A stretch of DNA of 64,000 nucleotides from Oxyruncus cristatus (Eukaryota; Chordata; Aves; Passeriformes; Cotingidae). The stretch is taken from positions 1,635,469 to 1,699,468 of the forward strand of contig VXAY01006112.1 of assembly GCA_013399855.1 (NCBI GenBank). Reading direction: 5' to 3'. Made by a program: the position numbers and the translations under genes. The notes beneath the pieces are model-generated. The model was not told the origin of the DNA. It was given only the letters and a program-made list of their open reading frames with translations, and searched no databases. Below, one piece after another: positions 50,369 to 62,700 of the stretch. Within the stretch, counting starts at the first letter, position 1; each line of letters opens with the position of its first letter.

Positions 50369-52330
50369 ACAAAATTTGGAAATTTCTATTGGACAGAGAT
50401 TTTTTTCCAAGACCATGTTCTGTTTGTGTTATGGCCTCTCAGAGCACTGCAATGCTAAAACAGGGTAAAATGTGAAGAATAAGCACTGATCTGTGTGGAA
50501 AAAAGCCAGCAGAGCAGCTTCTTAGCCTCTAAATCTGACCTCCGTAACAGAACCGACAACATTATCAGAGCTAACCTTGTAATATAAGCTCTGTTGGTGT
50601 CTCAAGTGAAGAAAACAAATTGTCTTTTTGCTAATGCTGATGTACAGACATACATTCTCCTGGCCAGTAACAAACTGAGTCACTAAACAGCACTACTGGA
50701 TTCCCCCCCAAAAATGAGGGGCACTGCAGCTGTGTCCACTTCATTTGATGTAATACCGAAATACTGAACAGTAAAACTGGGGGAACTCAAAACCAGAGTA
50801 TATCCTATTTGGCTTTGCAGTTCCACGGGTTTGACTCGGTGGACCCCGATCCACTGTTTCGAAATTACAGATTCCACTGTTATTTGAACAGAGAGTGTTA
50901 TTTGAACTGGCAAAAGACCCCAGGAACTGTACCCAGGCTCACAAGAACATCTGCAAAGGCGCCAGATCCAGGTTTAATTAGGTGGTCTTTCATGCAGAGC
51001 CCACAGGGAAGATGCCTCACCCAGATTTCAATACCACTCCCTAGTTTTGGGGACCCAGATTATGGCACGGGAGGTGAATTTCCCTCAGATTAACCCAGGG
51101 AATTAGTGAAACTGGGATCTGCCCCCCGTTATCACTCCGTGCTCACTCAAAACAAGTGGCTGCCGTGGAAGCAGTCGCAGCCCTACCTCCAGTACACGTA
51201 TTTTTCCCTTAGCACGTGCTCACAATTACACATTTGTGCCCCCTCCACAGGAGGGAACTTCATTTCGTCTGGTGTTTGCTTAAAAATGCTTTGTGACTTA
51301 AAGACAAAACACTGATATGAACACTCAGTTGTCAGCAGCCATCCCAACCCAACGATACCTCCCACCCACACGGCACATTTGATTGCAGGAAGGTGCTGCA
51401 CAGCATCAGCATCTGCACTGGCAGAGAAGACTGAGGGAATACGTTATCAATAAGTGCTTTTCAAGTCAGATTCTGCTCACTTCATTCAGCTGAGTAGTCT
51501 TTTTGAAAAAGACCTTGTCAATATTAAATGAGTATGATTCTAAACTATGCCTTTTTTAAAGTGTGTTGGAAATTGTAGGTGGAATTCCCATCGGTGGAGC
51601 AAATTGAGCACACTTCTAAAATAATATGTAAACCACTTAATTATGAATATCAATACTCACAATAAGTTTCTGACATATTTTTCCATCTTGCTGCGCTTGA
51701 AATCTCTTCTGCAAAAACATTCAGAAGTACAATTTTTAAAGCTCCCACTGCTTATTCTATGTTCTGCCATTAGTTATGTGGTTTCCTGTAATTTTGCAGA
51801 AAAAAAATTATTCCATAGAGATGCTGCCAAATGTGGAGTGTGCCTGCAAATATCTCCTTTATAACAAACATTAACAGTGTAGGATGCACTTGAAACTTTT
51901 CCCCAATGCTTATTTAATGAGTTCTGAGTGAAGAGTTCGTGATATTCCCAGGAATCTGTGGTCAGGAAGACTGGCAGCCACATCTGGCCTGTCTGGTTTC
52001 TCCATGACTCTAACCCGGCCACCACTGGGCGCATAAATACGAGTCACGTTACGTGCTCTGGTTCCCAATCGCAAACTGTGACAGTATCTTTCCCCAGCCT
52101 GAACAGTTTCACAACACGCACGTTCCCCTGGAGTTCCTCTGGCACTCCCTGGAAAAACAGAAGCCAACTGATAAGATCTGCTGTGAAGTCCTAATGTATG
52201 TAATTCATACTGAAGCAGTCGTGTGAGCGCTCCCCTCAGTCACAGATACAGGTGTCCATTTGCACACCTCACGGCTCATTGTGGATTTACTCACCGTAAT
52301 TACTTGGGTACCTTTGAGAACTTATTTTCT

Positions 52331-52396
52331 GAGGGGAAATGTCGTGTGAAGAGGGGGAAATGTCGTGTGAAGAGGGGGAAATGTCGTGTGAAGAGG
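52331..52396 (+). repeat. 21-base minisatellite, about three copies
   Basis: The unit GAGGGGGAAATGTCGTGTGAA repeats as 20, 21 and 21 bases (52331-52350, 52351-52371, 52372-52392), followed by a partial GAGG. The second and third copies are identical; the first lacks one G. Each unit carries a CpG. The near-perfect identity suggests a young, length-variable locus. In one plus frame it reads GKCRVKR three times, but that frame shows no other sign of coding. Confidence 0.85.
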
Positions 52397-55300
52397 AGGG
52401 ACAGCTTGGCAAATACCACTGAAAGGAAAACAAAGGAGAGTTTTGAGGTCTAATTCTTTCCCAGTGAGGCACAGAGGGAACACACGATTTTATGCAGCAC
52501 TGCATAATATATCCTGAGTTGATCACAAACTATGAAAAAAGTACAAGTTCAGAAACAAGATATTTTATGTGTTAATAACACGTTTTACATGTTATAGCAT
52601 CGTTTCACTGATTCTGCTGCGATCGAGGTCACACACACATGAAATTCTTGAGCAGCACCAAGGCCGCTTTCCCCTTGAAGTATTATCCCAACTGAGCAAT
52701 AAATTATTCAGTGCAGTTTTTAAAAGTGCCTAAAAAGACACTGCAACTTTCCTTCTGTTCCTTATACACTGAATAATGGTTTAAAGACACAGAAGAAAAG
52801 ACCTCTGGGAGTCAACGTAGACAAAACAGAGAGAAACTTCAGGAATAGGAAAACTGAGTCTAAGTTTTGTGCTTTACAAGAATAAGACCAGAAGCTCGTA
52901 ATGAATCATATTATCAGGCTTGAGCACTCACAGAACCTACACAGTTCCAAGAGTCACCTATGGGTCCTAAAAAGGATTTTTCATGGTCTCTCAAGGTTTA
53001 ATTCTCTCAAGTGTCAATGCACATTCTGACTTCACACTCCTGTTTCTCCACTCTGAGCTTTAACTGCAGAGAGGTCACCTGGTGGGACTGTTGGCTTCTG
53101 CCTGCCTGGCCTCAGGCTTGGCCAGCTCCAGCAAAGACAGAAATCCCCGAAAATACACCCATAGCACTGCACCACATTTACAGAGAGAGCAACTCTGGCA
53201 CGTTGTAAAGGCAGGGAAAGAGAAATTCAAACCTCTACTTTGCCAAGCGTGACAAGGAAATAACCTCGGGGTCAAACCCTCCTGTCCTTTGCAAGGCAAA
53301 TCCTTCTCTGAACATCAAGAACATGAAGGTTAGGATTTTCAGCTCCTCTCTTCCTTCTGCCTACAAAAAGATACAACTAGGAAAAGTAAATCCCTCCATC
53401 TGGCTTTTATAAACTTGGAGGAAGAACAATTCTGTCTTTTAGGAACTTTTACAGGGAAACAAGTGCAAGGCTGTGTGTTAGAAAGCAAGGCAAGAAATCA
53501 AAATCAAGTATTTGTGCAGTTAATTTCATTCTGCCTCAAGCAATTATTCCATAAAATATATTGGTACAGAACACCATAAATTGTCAAAGTTATCCAAAAA
53601 GTAGTACAAAAGCCTGTAAATAAGTACATGACTGCTGATAGGTAATAATGCTAAGTATTAGCATTACTATTCTTGCTATAGATATTTAAGTTTAAAGTTT
53701 CACTCCATGAAAGCTTTGTTTTATCAAACAGAATTGGCCCTATCCACCCAGACTTTCCTCTTTTATTAAGCCTTGAAATTATTTTACATCTCAATATAAA
53801 GAAAAAATGAAGGTAATTTCCTTAGTGCAAGAAATTCTGTAACAATTAAAAGGCCAGTGTGCTTAGTCTAAAGAACAGATACAAGTGTATGTCTGTTCCT
53901 AAAGGTGTATCTTTTCCACATTTACTCCTTATTGAAGAAATCTATAAGTTACTGCAAACAATTTCTTTTATTCCAATGTAAATTTGCTCTTGAAATACTT
54001 TGGGGTTTTGTTTTTTGGTTGTTTGGGGTTTTTTTCCTCATTTCAATAACAATTTTAAATATAAATAACTGAGAAAGCAGATCTGTAAACATATGAGCAT
54101 CCAGAAGGGAAAAGGCCAACATTTACAGTATATCTTGATGTTAAGGAGTAGAACAATTAGTGTTTTAAGGAGCTGAATGTATTGTGATGGTCTTCTACTC
54201 TTGGCTACTAAATAGTGCCAGGAACAAAGTTTTGAGGTTTTTCTCAGGCTTAAACTGTCTTTCATTATGGATTCCAAAACAACTGTTCCAAACAAATTCA
54301 TTAAGCCCCCTTAGACTCTGGCACAGAAAGCATAAGCACATGCCACTCAGGCCTATAAAACCTCCAGAGCAGAACCAAATTAAAAGAAAACAATGCAAGT
54401 AACTTAAAGGGAAAAGACTGATTTAACTCTTCATCTCTCATAAAGAAGTCCCACAGTTTCAGGTGAAGTTAGGCAGAACTGTAGGACATGTGGGCTTCTA
54501 AAGAAAATCTTGGTTACTCTGGACCTCTAGTCCTTTAATTAGAGATCCAGCACAGCCACACTGAGCTACTGCAATGTTCTGAAGGTACTGCACGAGATCT
54601 GCAACCTAGTCCACGAATCTGCAAGGCCTTGAAATGCTTGAGAACCACTAATGAATCCCACCTTGCAGCTGAAAAAACCCCCAAACAAACCCAAACCAAA
54701 TCAAAGTCGCTGAGGTTGCTGTGGCAGGACTTGAATGCAGCTATTTATCCCATTCACTATAGGCTAAGTAGGGCTCCCAGGGCTGCAATCCTAAAACACA
54801 CACTGCTCAGCAGAAAGAGAATTGAAGGTATTCTATTACAATAAGATTGCCCCAGTGGCCAGCCTTTAAAGCCTTCTACATTTGTATTAGACAAAATACG
54901 GGCAGCTCAGTGTTTTAGAGCTATTTAAATTTAAACCAAGATATGCCTGAATGACAACACTTGCTGATGCAAAGTATTTCTTCTAAAAGGCAGCGTGTTG
55001 GGGCAGTTAATCTTTGAAATCCTGGTAATTGCTTATATATATTTGCCCAATTCTTGAGGATCTTTTTAAAACAGAAGGCACAAGAATACAGGCACAAGAA
55101 ATTTTGTGCAGACCCACCCTCCAAGGTGATGACAAATATTCACAAAGGTCCACTGAGAGTGTTCTCTGCCCTGCTCATCCTGTAAGGTCCTAAATAATGG
55201 ACATCACACAAACCAGCCTAGTTTAAAGGCTTTTTCAATGAAGAAATTATTCTATACGGACAGGAATCAAATGACAAAAGATATATTATGCATCTGGAAA

Positions 55301-56448
55301 CATTCTTTCCCCTTGCTTCAAGCCTGACAAAGACCTGATGACACGGTGGTGGAGTGCTGCAGTTGACAGTGTTTTCCATAAAAACCAGTCTATAAATATG
55401 GATCCAATGGTGCCTGATGTTATCCTTTTCCCATTAATTTTAAATAGCAGCTGTACCATTAAAACATACAGATTTGAAACAAAGACAGCAGAAGCAACCC
55501 AAAAGCTTCAAAGGCTTTGCTCGTTTTCTGGTCATATGCTCAAAACCCTTTGATGTTACCATGGCCTTTACCTGTACCTCTGCAAAAAGAGCTATGCATC
55601 AGGAATAGCTTCCAAGGTAACCATGGAATATCCAAGGAGCAGCTCTTACTTTACTCTCTCTGACATTCCTTAGGAACTCCTGTTATCCAAAGTCAGAAAG
55701 TGCCTTGAGGAAAGGTAGCGGGGCACAGGACAACCCACAGGCTGTGAGTGGAATAGTGCGGGCTGCTCTTTGGAGCAGGGATAACAGGAGATGGGCAAGA
55801 GGACAGCTGCTGGAGGGCCAGGTGGAATGACCACAGATTCCACCAGACAAACCCCTTCTGACAGCCTGCATGAACCAGTGCCAGGTTTCACCATGTCGAG
55901 CAGTTGATTGAGTTACAGATTTCATGAAGAACTTCAATTTCCTTAATGCTTTGAGCAACCAGACAGGACATTCCCCAATCTGGATAAATGCAGAAAAAAA
56001 ACCCCCATACAATCTGGTATTACAAATTTCTCCTGGAATTGGCTACAGCATCAGAAGATACACAAGAGGAGCCACCACTGCAAGCAAATCAAGAGCATAT
56101 TAGGAAAACTGTTGCCTATGGCAATGTTGTATCTCCAGCATCCACAGCCTGTGTCTGACACGGCCTCTCCTTGGCTGAGGACCCATCAGGACTTCCAGAC
56201 CTTCCTGCATCCCTGAAGGAAGCCCAGACACCATGGCAGCTTGTGCAGCTCTGTCACAGCCTGCTGAAGCAGCATCAGTGAGGAACAGCAGTTAATGCAG
56301 CTGTTCAGCAGTTGGCCTTTTTATCACCAGCCAGGGAACACTAAAAACACCACAATCGAGATCAGAGCACGAAGATCTTTCCTATAACACAAACAAGCTG
56401 CCCTGGCAGGCATTAATCAGGCTGTACAAGTATAGAGGGCTGATTAGA

Positions 56449-57543
56449 CTAACAATTCCTCTCTGAGGCTCCATGATTAAAGCACAATGAAAATACATAT
56501 ACAGCCAAAGACACACCAGAGGGTACTGAATACAACATAGGTGTCAGCACTGTTAACACTATATTTTGTAGCAGCCATAGTAGCCAGTTATTGAGCTGCT
56601 GGGCAGTTGTCTGAGGGAGACATAAGGTTTTGAAGGCCTCAAAGTATTTCACATGAGGCTTAAAGGAAACTGTAGAGACCTTTGTATGTTTTAACAAGGC
56701 CATATTCAAACCGATTTCCTGCCATTGCACCCAAACCCAGGCTTGTTCTGACAGTGTAGCAAACATTATCATCTGTAGGTAAAGCCATGTTTTCTGGTGC
56801 TCACCCCTTGTAGACAGAGCTTTAACCAGCATTTGTTCCTTTTTCATCCAGTCATCCCAGTCGAAGTTCCTTAAAGGGGTCCCTCATCTAGGAACTGTAT
56901 ATTTTTGGCTTGGAGAATCAAACGACAAAGCAAAAATCAGCTCACAAGGAGTTTTCTATCCCTGCCTCCTACTTGGCAGATGTTAAAGTGTATCTCCAAC
57001 ACTAAAAACCTCACCAAAACATTGGCTCGTGTAGCTCCAATTCTGTGTCACCAGTTTTTTGCTCATTCTCCCTTAACCACCAACGCAAGCATAACAGTAC
57101 AACATTCTGTACAGAGGGACACTATGACCTCGGCACTGTTTAGCACCGTGTATTGTTCTGGCTCACTTTGCAGTGGGGAGGAAAAGAAAAAAAAAAGAAA
57201 AGAAAAAAAAATCCCCCCTTGGTAAATGATTTCTTCTGGTTGATCCCATTTTCCTAATTGATTCTTTAGCGCCAGCAAAGACTGTCCAGATGACAGAATA
57301 GCCAGAGGGAGCTGAGAAACACAGTCGTTTTTAAGCTCCATAGTGCCTTCAGATATAACGTGATGGTATTCTTGCCTCATCAAATTCAGGATTCATGCAG
57401 GTTTTTCTTGTGTCTCTGCACACGGTAATGGATGTGAGTCTCACCGCATGGACACAGCCTTTGTTCCTTTCTAGCTTTCTCCTGACAGTCTCCTGGTATC
57501 CCTTCTCTGATCTCTTCCAAAATTGTTTGTTCCAAAGCCTCAT
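56449..57543 (-). pseudogene. Unidentified protein-like minus-strand reading frames, possible decayed retroelement or pseudogene
   Basis: Going down the minus strand there are three successive open stretches in differing frames. 57543-57349 is basic, with RRKLERNKG. 57383-57063 has SSGQSLLALKNQLGKWDQ and is then broken by an A-rich tract. 56847-56449 has 132 codons, opened further upstream to about 56884 with RNFDWDDWMKKEQ, and is tryptophan-rich. The frames look more protein-like than most open frames in the window. The chain of frames in one strand with breaks would fit an old retroelement or processed pseudogene. I recognise no family and no catalytic motif, and chance remains quite possible. 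Confidence 0.25.
57179..57211 (+). repeat. A-rich low-complexity tract
   Basis: A run of A interrupted by single G (GAAAAG units), followed by CCCCCC. It interrupts the minus-strand reading frames of the 55.7-57.5 kb region. Confidence 0.85.
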
Positions 57544-59685
57544 TTCCCCACATTTCCCCCCTCACCCTGCACCACTTTTCCTCTCTCTTGCATTAGGAAC
57601 TCTTTCCCCCCACCCCAAGCCTTTGCTAAAAATTTCCTTTTCTCAATTCCTTTTAAAGTTTTCTCTCCTGCTGTTACTAGCCAAATGACAGACTTGTAAA
57701 ATTCATTCCCCACTGAATATCTTTAAATTGCAATAATCTGCAATTTCTATTGTGCTATGTTTCCCTTGTCCCACTTAATTCCAGAATGTGTTCTGGGATA
57801 CAGACAATGCATGAAGTGGAACTGGGAACAGCAAATGGCAAATATAAAGTTTGGAATTTTGTGTTTGCATTGAAAATGTGTATGTGAGATACAGTTAATG
57901 GCTATTACAGTGTTGCCTTCTTCAACTAATACAATACCAGCATGAACATGATTTTTTAACATACATAAGCCAACAAAATATCACAATACAAAAGTTATCT
58001 TAAGTATTTTAGAAACTTGAAAAAGTTTGGAAAGCTTGACACCTTTGCCTGACTTTGTTATGACACTGATGGTACACCATTTGACAGGCAGAGGAAATTA
58101 AATTACCCTTAATGTCATGTACAAGTTGTGCCTATCTTAAGTATTTTTCTCTTTGATCCTACAATCCCAGAAAAAATAATTTTGGTGGGTTGTTTGGTTT
58201 TGGTTTTTAAATGCCAGCTTTGTGGTTTAAATTATTTTGAGTTCATTTTAAATGTTGAAAAAGATAGGTTCGTAGACTGACTTGTCTGTTTAAAAGTTTC
58301 CTAATGGTCCCCGATTTACAAAAAGCCCTGGCTCTTTCTCTGCTCTTAAATGTAATTTCTCCTCCATTCAAAAGAAATGAGTGATCAGAATGCAAGGGAA
58401 TCTATGTCATTAAGGTGTCACATATTATATTTCATGTAAGTGTAACTCGACTGAAAAGGAAAATGAGGTTGGCAGCCTCTGTGGGAGTGCTGCTCTGCAG
58501 TCCCTGGGTGGGGGAGTTCCTGCTTGTCAAAACTTGCACGACAGGAGAAGCTCAAAGAGTCTGAGTCCAAATCACCTAAGATTTGCAGCGGATGAAACGA
58601 ACAGAGGAGGTATCTGTCTATAGAAAGAAATACTTTCAAGGAAAAAATAAAATTGTGCATGTTTTTGGGCTCCCACGTACCTGAGTGTTTCCTCAGAAGT
58701 CCTCAGAATTTTGATGCAAGCCTAAAGTACACTCAAGGGGAAACTCGGTCTTACTGGACCCCACCAGCTAAAAGTCCAACACTGAAGATCAAGGGCTTAT
58801 TTCTATATCAAATTCTTGAAATCTGTGTGTTTCTGCATGGTGTTAAGTACAAGAAACTTCCAATGAGAACTCTGGAAGAACCTTTAGATTATAAACAGCC
58901 GGAATAAATCAGCGTGAATTTAACTTCACTCATCTTCCTGGAAGGAAGTTTACACAGGATTTCAGAACCTCTTTTTTTCCCTAATAAATGGCATATAATA
59001 TTAGTTGATCCTGTTTATGTCAGATTAACCTAATCAAAGCCAAGCATGTGGAAAGAAAACCATCACTTGCTGCTGTATTTCAGCAGGGTCATAAATTCAA
59101 TACCCGGAGCAGTTTCTCAGCGGGAAATTCCATGGGCTCAAAGCAGTTCCACACGCAAAGAACGTGTGGACATTGTCAAAGACACTGATTGAAATGAACA
59201 TTGAAATGTTCACCACTGGGTTAAAGGACATTTTCTAAAATATTTTTCTGAAAAGGACACAGTGCTCCCCTCTGAGAGACTGGGGGTTTATCAGTGGTCC
59301 ACTGGATGCCATATTTAGGGCCAGTTAACAATTGAAAAGGAATTTGCTAAGTGCAGCTTAGAAAAAATTGGCCTAAAATTATATTTGAATATACACAATA
59401 ATTTACAGTACACCTGGAAAACCTTAAAAATTATTCAATCATTACTGTATTTTTTCCATGTCTCTCTGTTAAGCAACCAAGAAACGGCACAAACATGCTA
59501 CAAAACTACAACTGTAACTGTTGTAATTGGAGCTGGACTCCAACACATTTATGTAAATCCAACATCACTAATACTATGAGTAAGTGGGGAAAAAAGGCAA
59601 AGGAAATCTATTTTGGTATATAGATCTGGAACTAAAAATCATTTGTGTCTTAAAATAATGTCAGTGGGGTATTCTGTGATACTGA

Positions 59686-59702
59686 TTTTTTTTTTTTTTT
59701 TT
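59686..59702 (+). repeat. Poly(T) tract, 17 bases
   Basis: An uninterrupted run of 17 T. On the minus strand it would be a poly(A), but I recognise no retroposon attached to it. Confidence 0.9.
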
Positions 59703-62700
59703 AGCAGAAGTCTCCATTTAATTCGACAGGGAAGTTCTGCTTGAAAACAAAAGGCTACAGCATGCCTGCTATATTTGGGGCCAGCTGATGTAAATCAGGA
59801 CAACACTGTCTATTACTGTATACACATCCTCATTTATTTTGGCTGAAAATTTAGCTTTTGAAAGCCAATGGAAAGCATTTGTATGTTCTACAGAAGGATG
59901 ATGTAGTGAATAAACAACGACATTAATTCAGATGTCAGCCGGTAAGACGTTGCTGTAGGAGAGGAGTAGCTTCTAAACTAAATTAACGGGAAGCGAAAGT
60001 TGCCTTTCCAAAAAGCCTAACATAAAGCTGTCACTGTGGTTATTTGCTTACATGTTGATTTTATCTGATGCGATTTTACAAGTCTGTCTGTGATCAAACA
60101 GCAGAGGAACACACGTCCCACTTCCTATTTTTCAACTTCATCTGCTGCTGCTGCAGCGACGAAAAAAATTATGAGTCAAGTACCTTTAACAGAACTTAAC
60201 TGAAGCAGAATAAACCAGGAGGCTTAATTTATACCTACTTTAGTAAGAAAACACTTATTATCAGAATATATGCATGTTAAAGTGCTTTGTTTAGTCTCAA
60301 TGTGAGAGAATGTGTGCACTGAAGGAAAATAATGTAGCTGACAAACAATCAAGGAGGTGAACATGCTGTGTGTGTCACAGGCTGCAGCGAAATCCTGGTC
60401 TGGATATTTTCCCATCATGTTCAGCTCACGCTCAAGAGGTTCTGTCCCACACAGGCTCCACTTCAGCCTGGTGTTCACACAACCATTCCAGGGAGATAGC
60501 GATCAAATGAAGTGGTTCTGAGCAGCGTGGGAAGGACTAAAGGGTGCCCATCGTGCCTGCGGTGACAAACTGGAGGGCAGCAATTCAGTGCCAAGGGAAG
60601 GTTTGCAGGTTGACCTGACCCCATGCTGTAAACAAGCAAAGCAGGGAGTGTGATGGACACTCCACTGCATTTCAGAAGACAAAATAGAGTGAGATCCTGT
60701 GTGCAAAGGTTGAAATTGAATTGCTTCTCAGTTCTCCCAATACTGGTAATTTTTTCATTTATTTCCTTCTGCTCTTCTCCCCAAAGAAAGGCTTGGGGTC
60801 AAATAAAAACCAGTTTGGGGAAATCCCCTGATCCAGAAAAACAGACTGTATTAATAAGTGATCATAGGGGTCCTCTATGGATATATAATTTTTGGGTTTC
60901 CTCTAGAGTATGTGAATTACTAAAACCAGAAACATTTGTTGACATCACAATGTAATGGAAGATATTAATCAGGCTTTCCAAATACATACCAACATACTTA
61001 GTAAAAGCTTGTATCATAAATCACTTTAAAACAGAGAATTCTGTATATTAAAGGTAAGATATAGAGAAAATACAAATAGGGAATTAATTATATTAGAAAA
61101 GATTAATTTTCTACTTCTCCAGGAAAATCTCACAACTGCCCCAACAGCTTTTTAAGACATTTTTCAAATGCATTCTCTGATATTACAAGTCACAGTTTGA
61201 AAGAGAGAGCAGAGTGTTCTCAGGCTAAATGGTTTTACAGTACATTATCCAATGATAAGAACTGTTTGGCACTTAATTAGGGAGTGTTACTGATTGATTA
61301 TTGATTCACCATTGGAAGATTTCACATCTCCGATTCTTATTTTAATGCTAAATTTCACCCTTGAACAAGGCTATCTGCACTACATATCTCATATCTCAGA
61401 CACCAAAATATATTTTAGCTAAAAATAGCCAGTCAATATAACGTTATATGAAAATTATTCAACAGCAGCATATCCCTGCTTCTTTTATATTCTGATTCAA
61501 AAAGATGATTCAGATCACTTTCAAGATAACAGATTTTCCGAGCTTCTGAATCAGAGAGAGAGAAAAATGAAAAGGAAAACCACAATTTAACAAGATTCAT
61601 GGGTTTGCTATTTTATTTGCTTTTGTAGGTCTATCACCATGACTTTGCTGTATCCAGTATCTACACTTCTTTAAGGGAGTATTTACCCTCATGGATAATT
61701 GAAAACACAATGACAAAGAGTACCAGAAATTGATGAGTGGAGACTGGGGCTTCAAATTAATTGGTAAAGGGATCAAATCTGCTTCCACTTCTATATGGAA
61801 CACAAGCGAAGTGTGGTCTGTGCTTTGATACCTCTGCGTTATTGTCATGCAAATACCGAGCATTGATTCTCCGAGCAGAGAGCCCAGAAACACAAATGCA
61901 CACCCAGTTAAGTGAAAATGATCCTGTTGTTCCCGAACCATTCCACTAAACCCACACTCCCTTGCCATTCATCCAGCTAAATAAAGGATAACACAATTAA
62001 GATAATTATCCCCTGTGCATTCATGGTGTATTTGATGCACGACATGCCTCCTTAGTCACTCTGAAATTACTTTATTTATTGAGAACAACAATTATAGCAC
62101 CAAAACAAATTAGATGTGAGAAGTGCCCTTTCCACCGGGGTGATGGAGAAATGAGGCCGGTAGCTGGAAACCCCCTCTTGTTAATTCGGTGTCAAACAAA
62201 ACCCAGTTTTCAGAGTCAAGTCAGTTTGGAGGTGGTGTTGGTGAGGACCCATGGAAAAAAACCCACAAACAGCAGTACCCTTCTCTTTGGAAAAGGCCAT
62301 GCAATTTTAAACCTGCCATCAAATTTGCATAATTGAATAAACCACACAACAAAAACAACAGGAAAAGGAACATTTCACCCTGAAGTAAAAAGAGGATTTC
62401 CTCTATCAGAGCATGGTCACCTCAGAATAGACAATTCGATCAGTATTTTTATAGGGTCTGAGAATCCTGCAATTATAAGCTAAATTATTTCCCCTTATTT
62501 CTGGACAGGTAACAAATGTAATCATAGACTATTCATTTAAATAAATTATGAAGCAAAACAGCGTTTCACTAGAAACTTCCTCATAAACGGAGCAGGGAAA
62601 AATGATAACAAATCATTGTACCCAAATAATCTTCCTGCACAAAGTGAAGTAGCTCCATTGGTGCAACTGAAAACTTGTTGGAATATTAACCTGTCCCAAA

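Noticed and set aside
52223..52453. Small protein with three GKCRVKR repeats
   Set aside because: The repeats are the 21-base minisatellite read in one frame; nothing else supports coding.
55550..55650. Two GTTACC/GGTAACC words near CCATGG
   Set aside because: Short restriction-site-like palindromes; arms too small to support a structure or a known binding pair.
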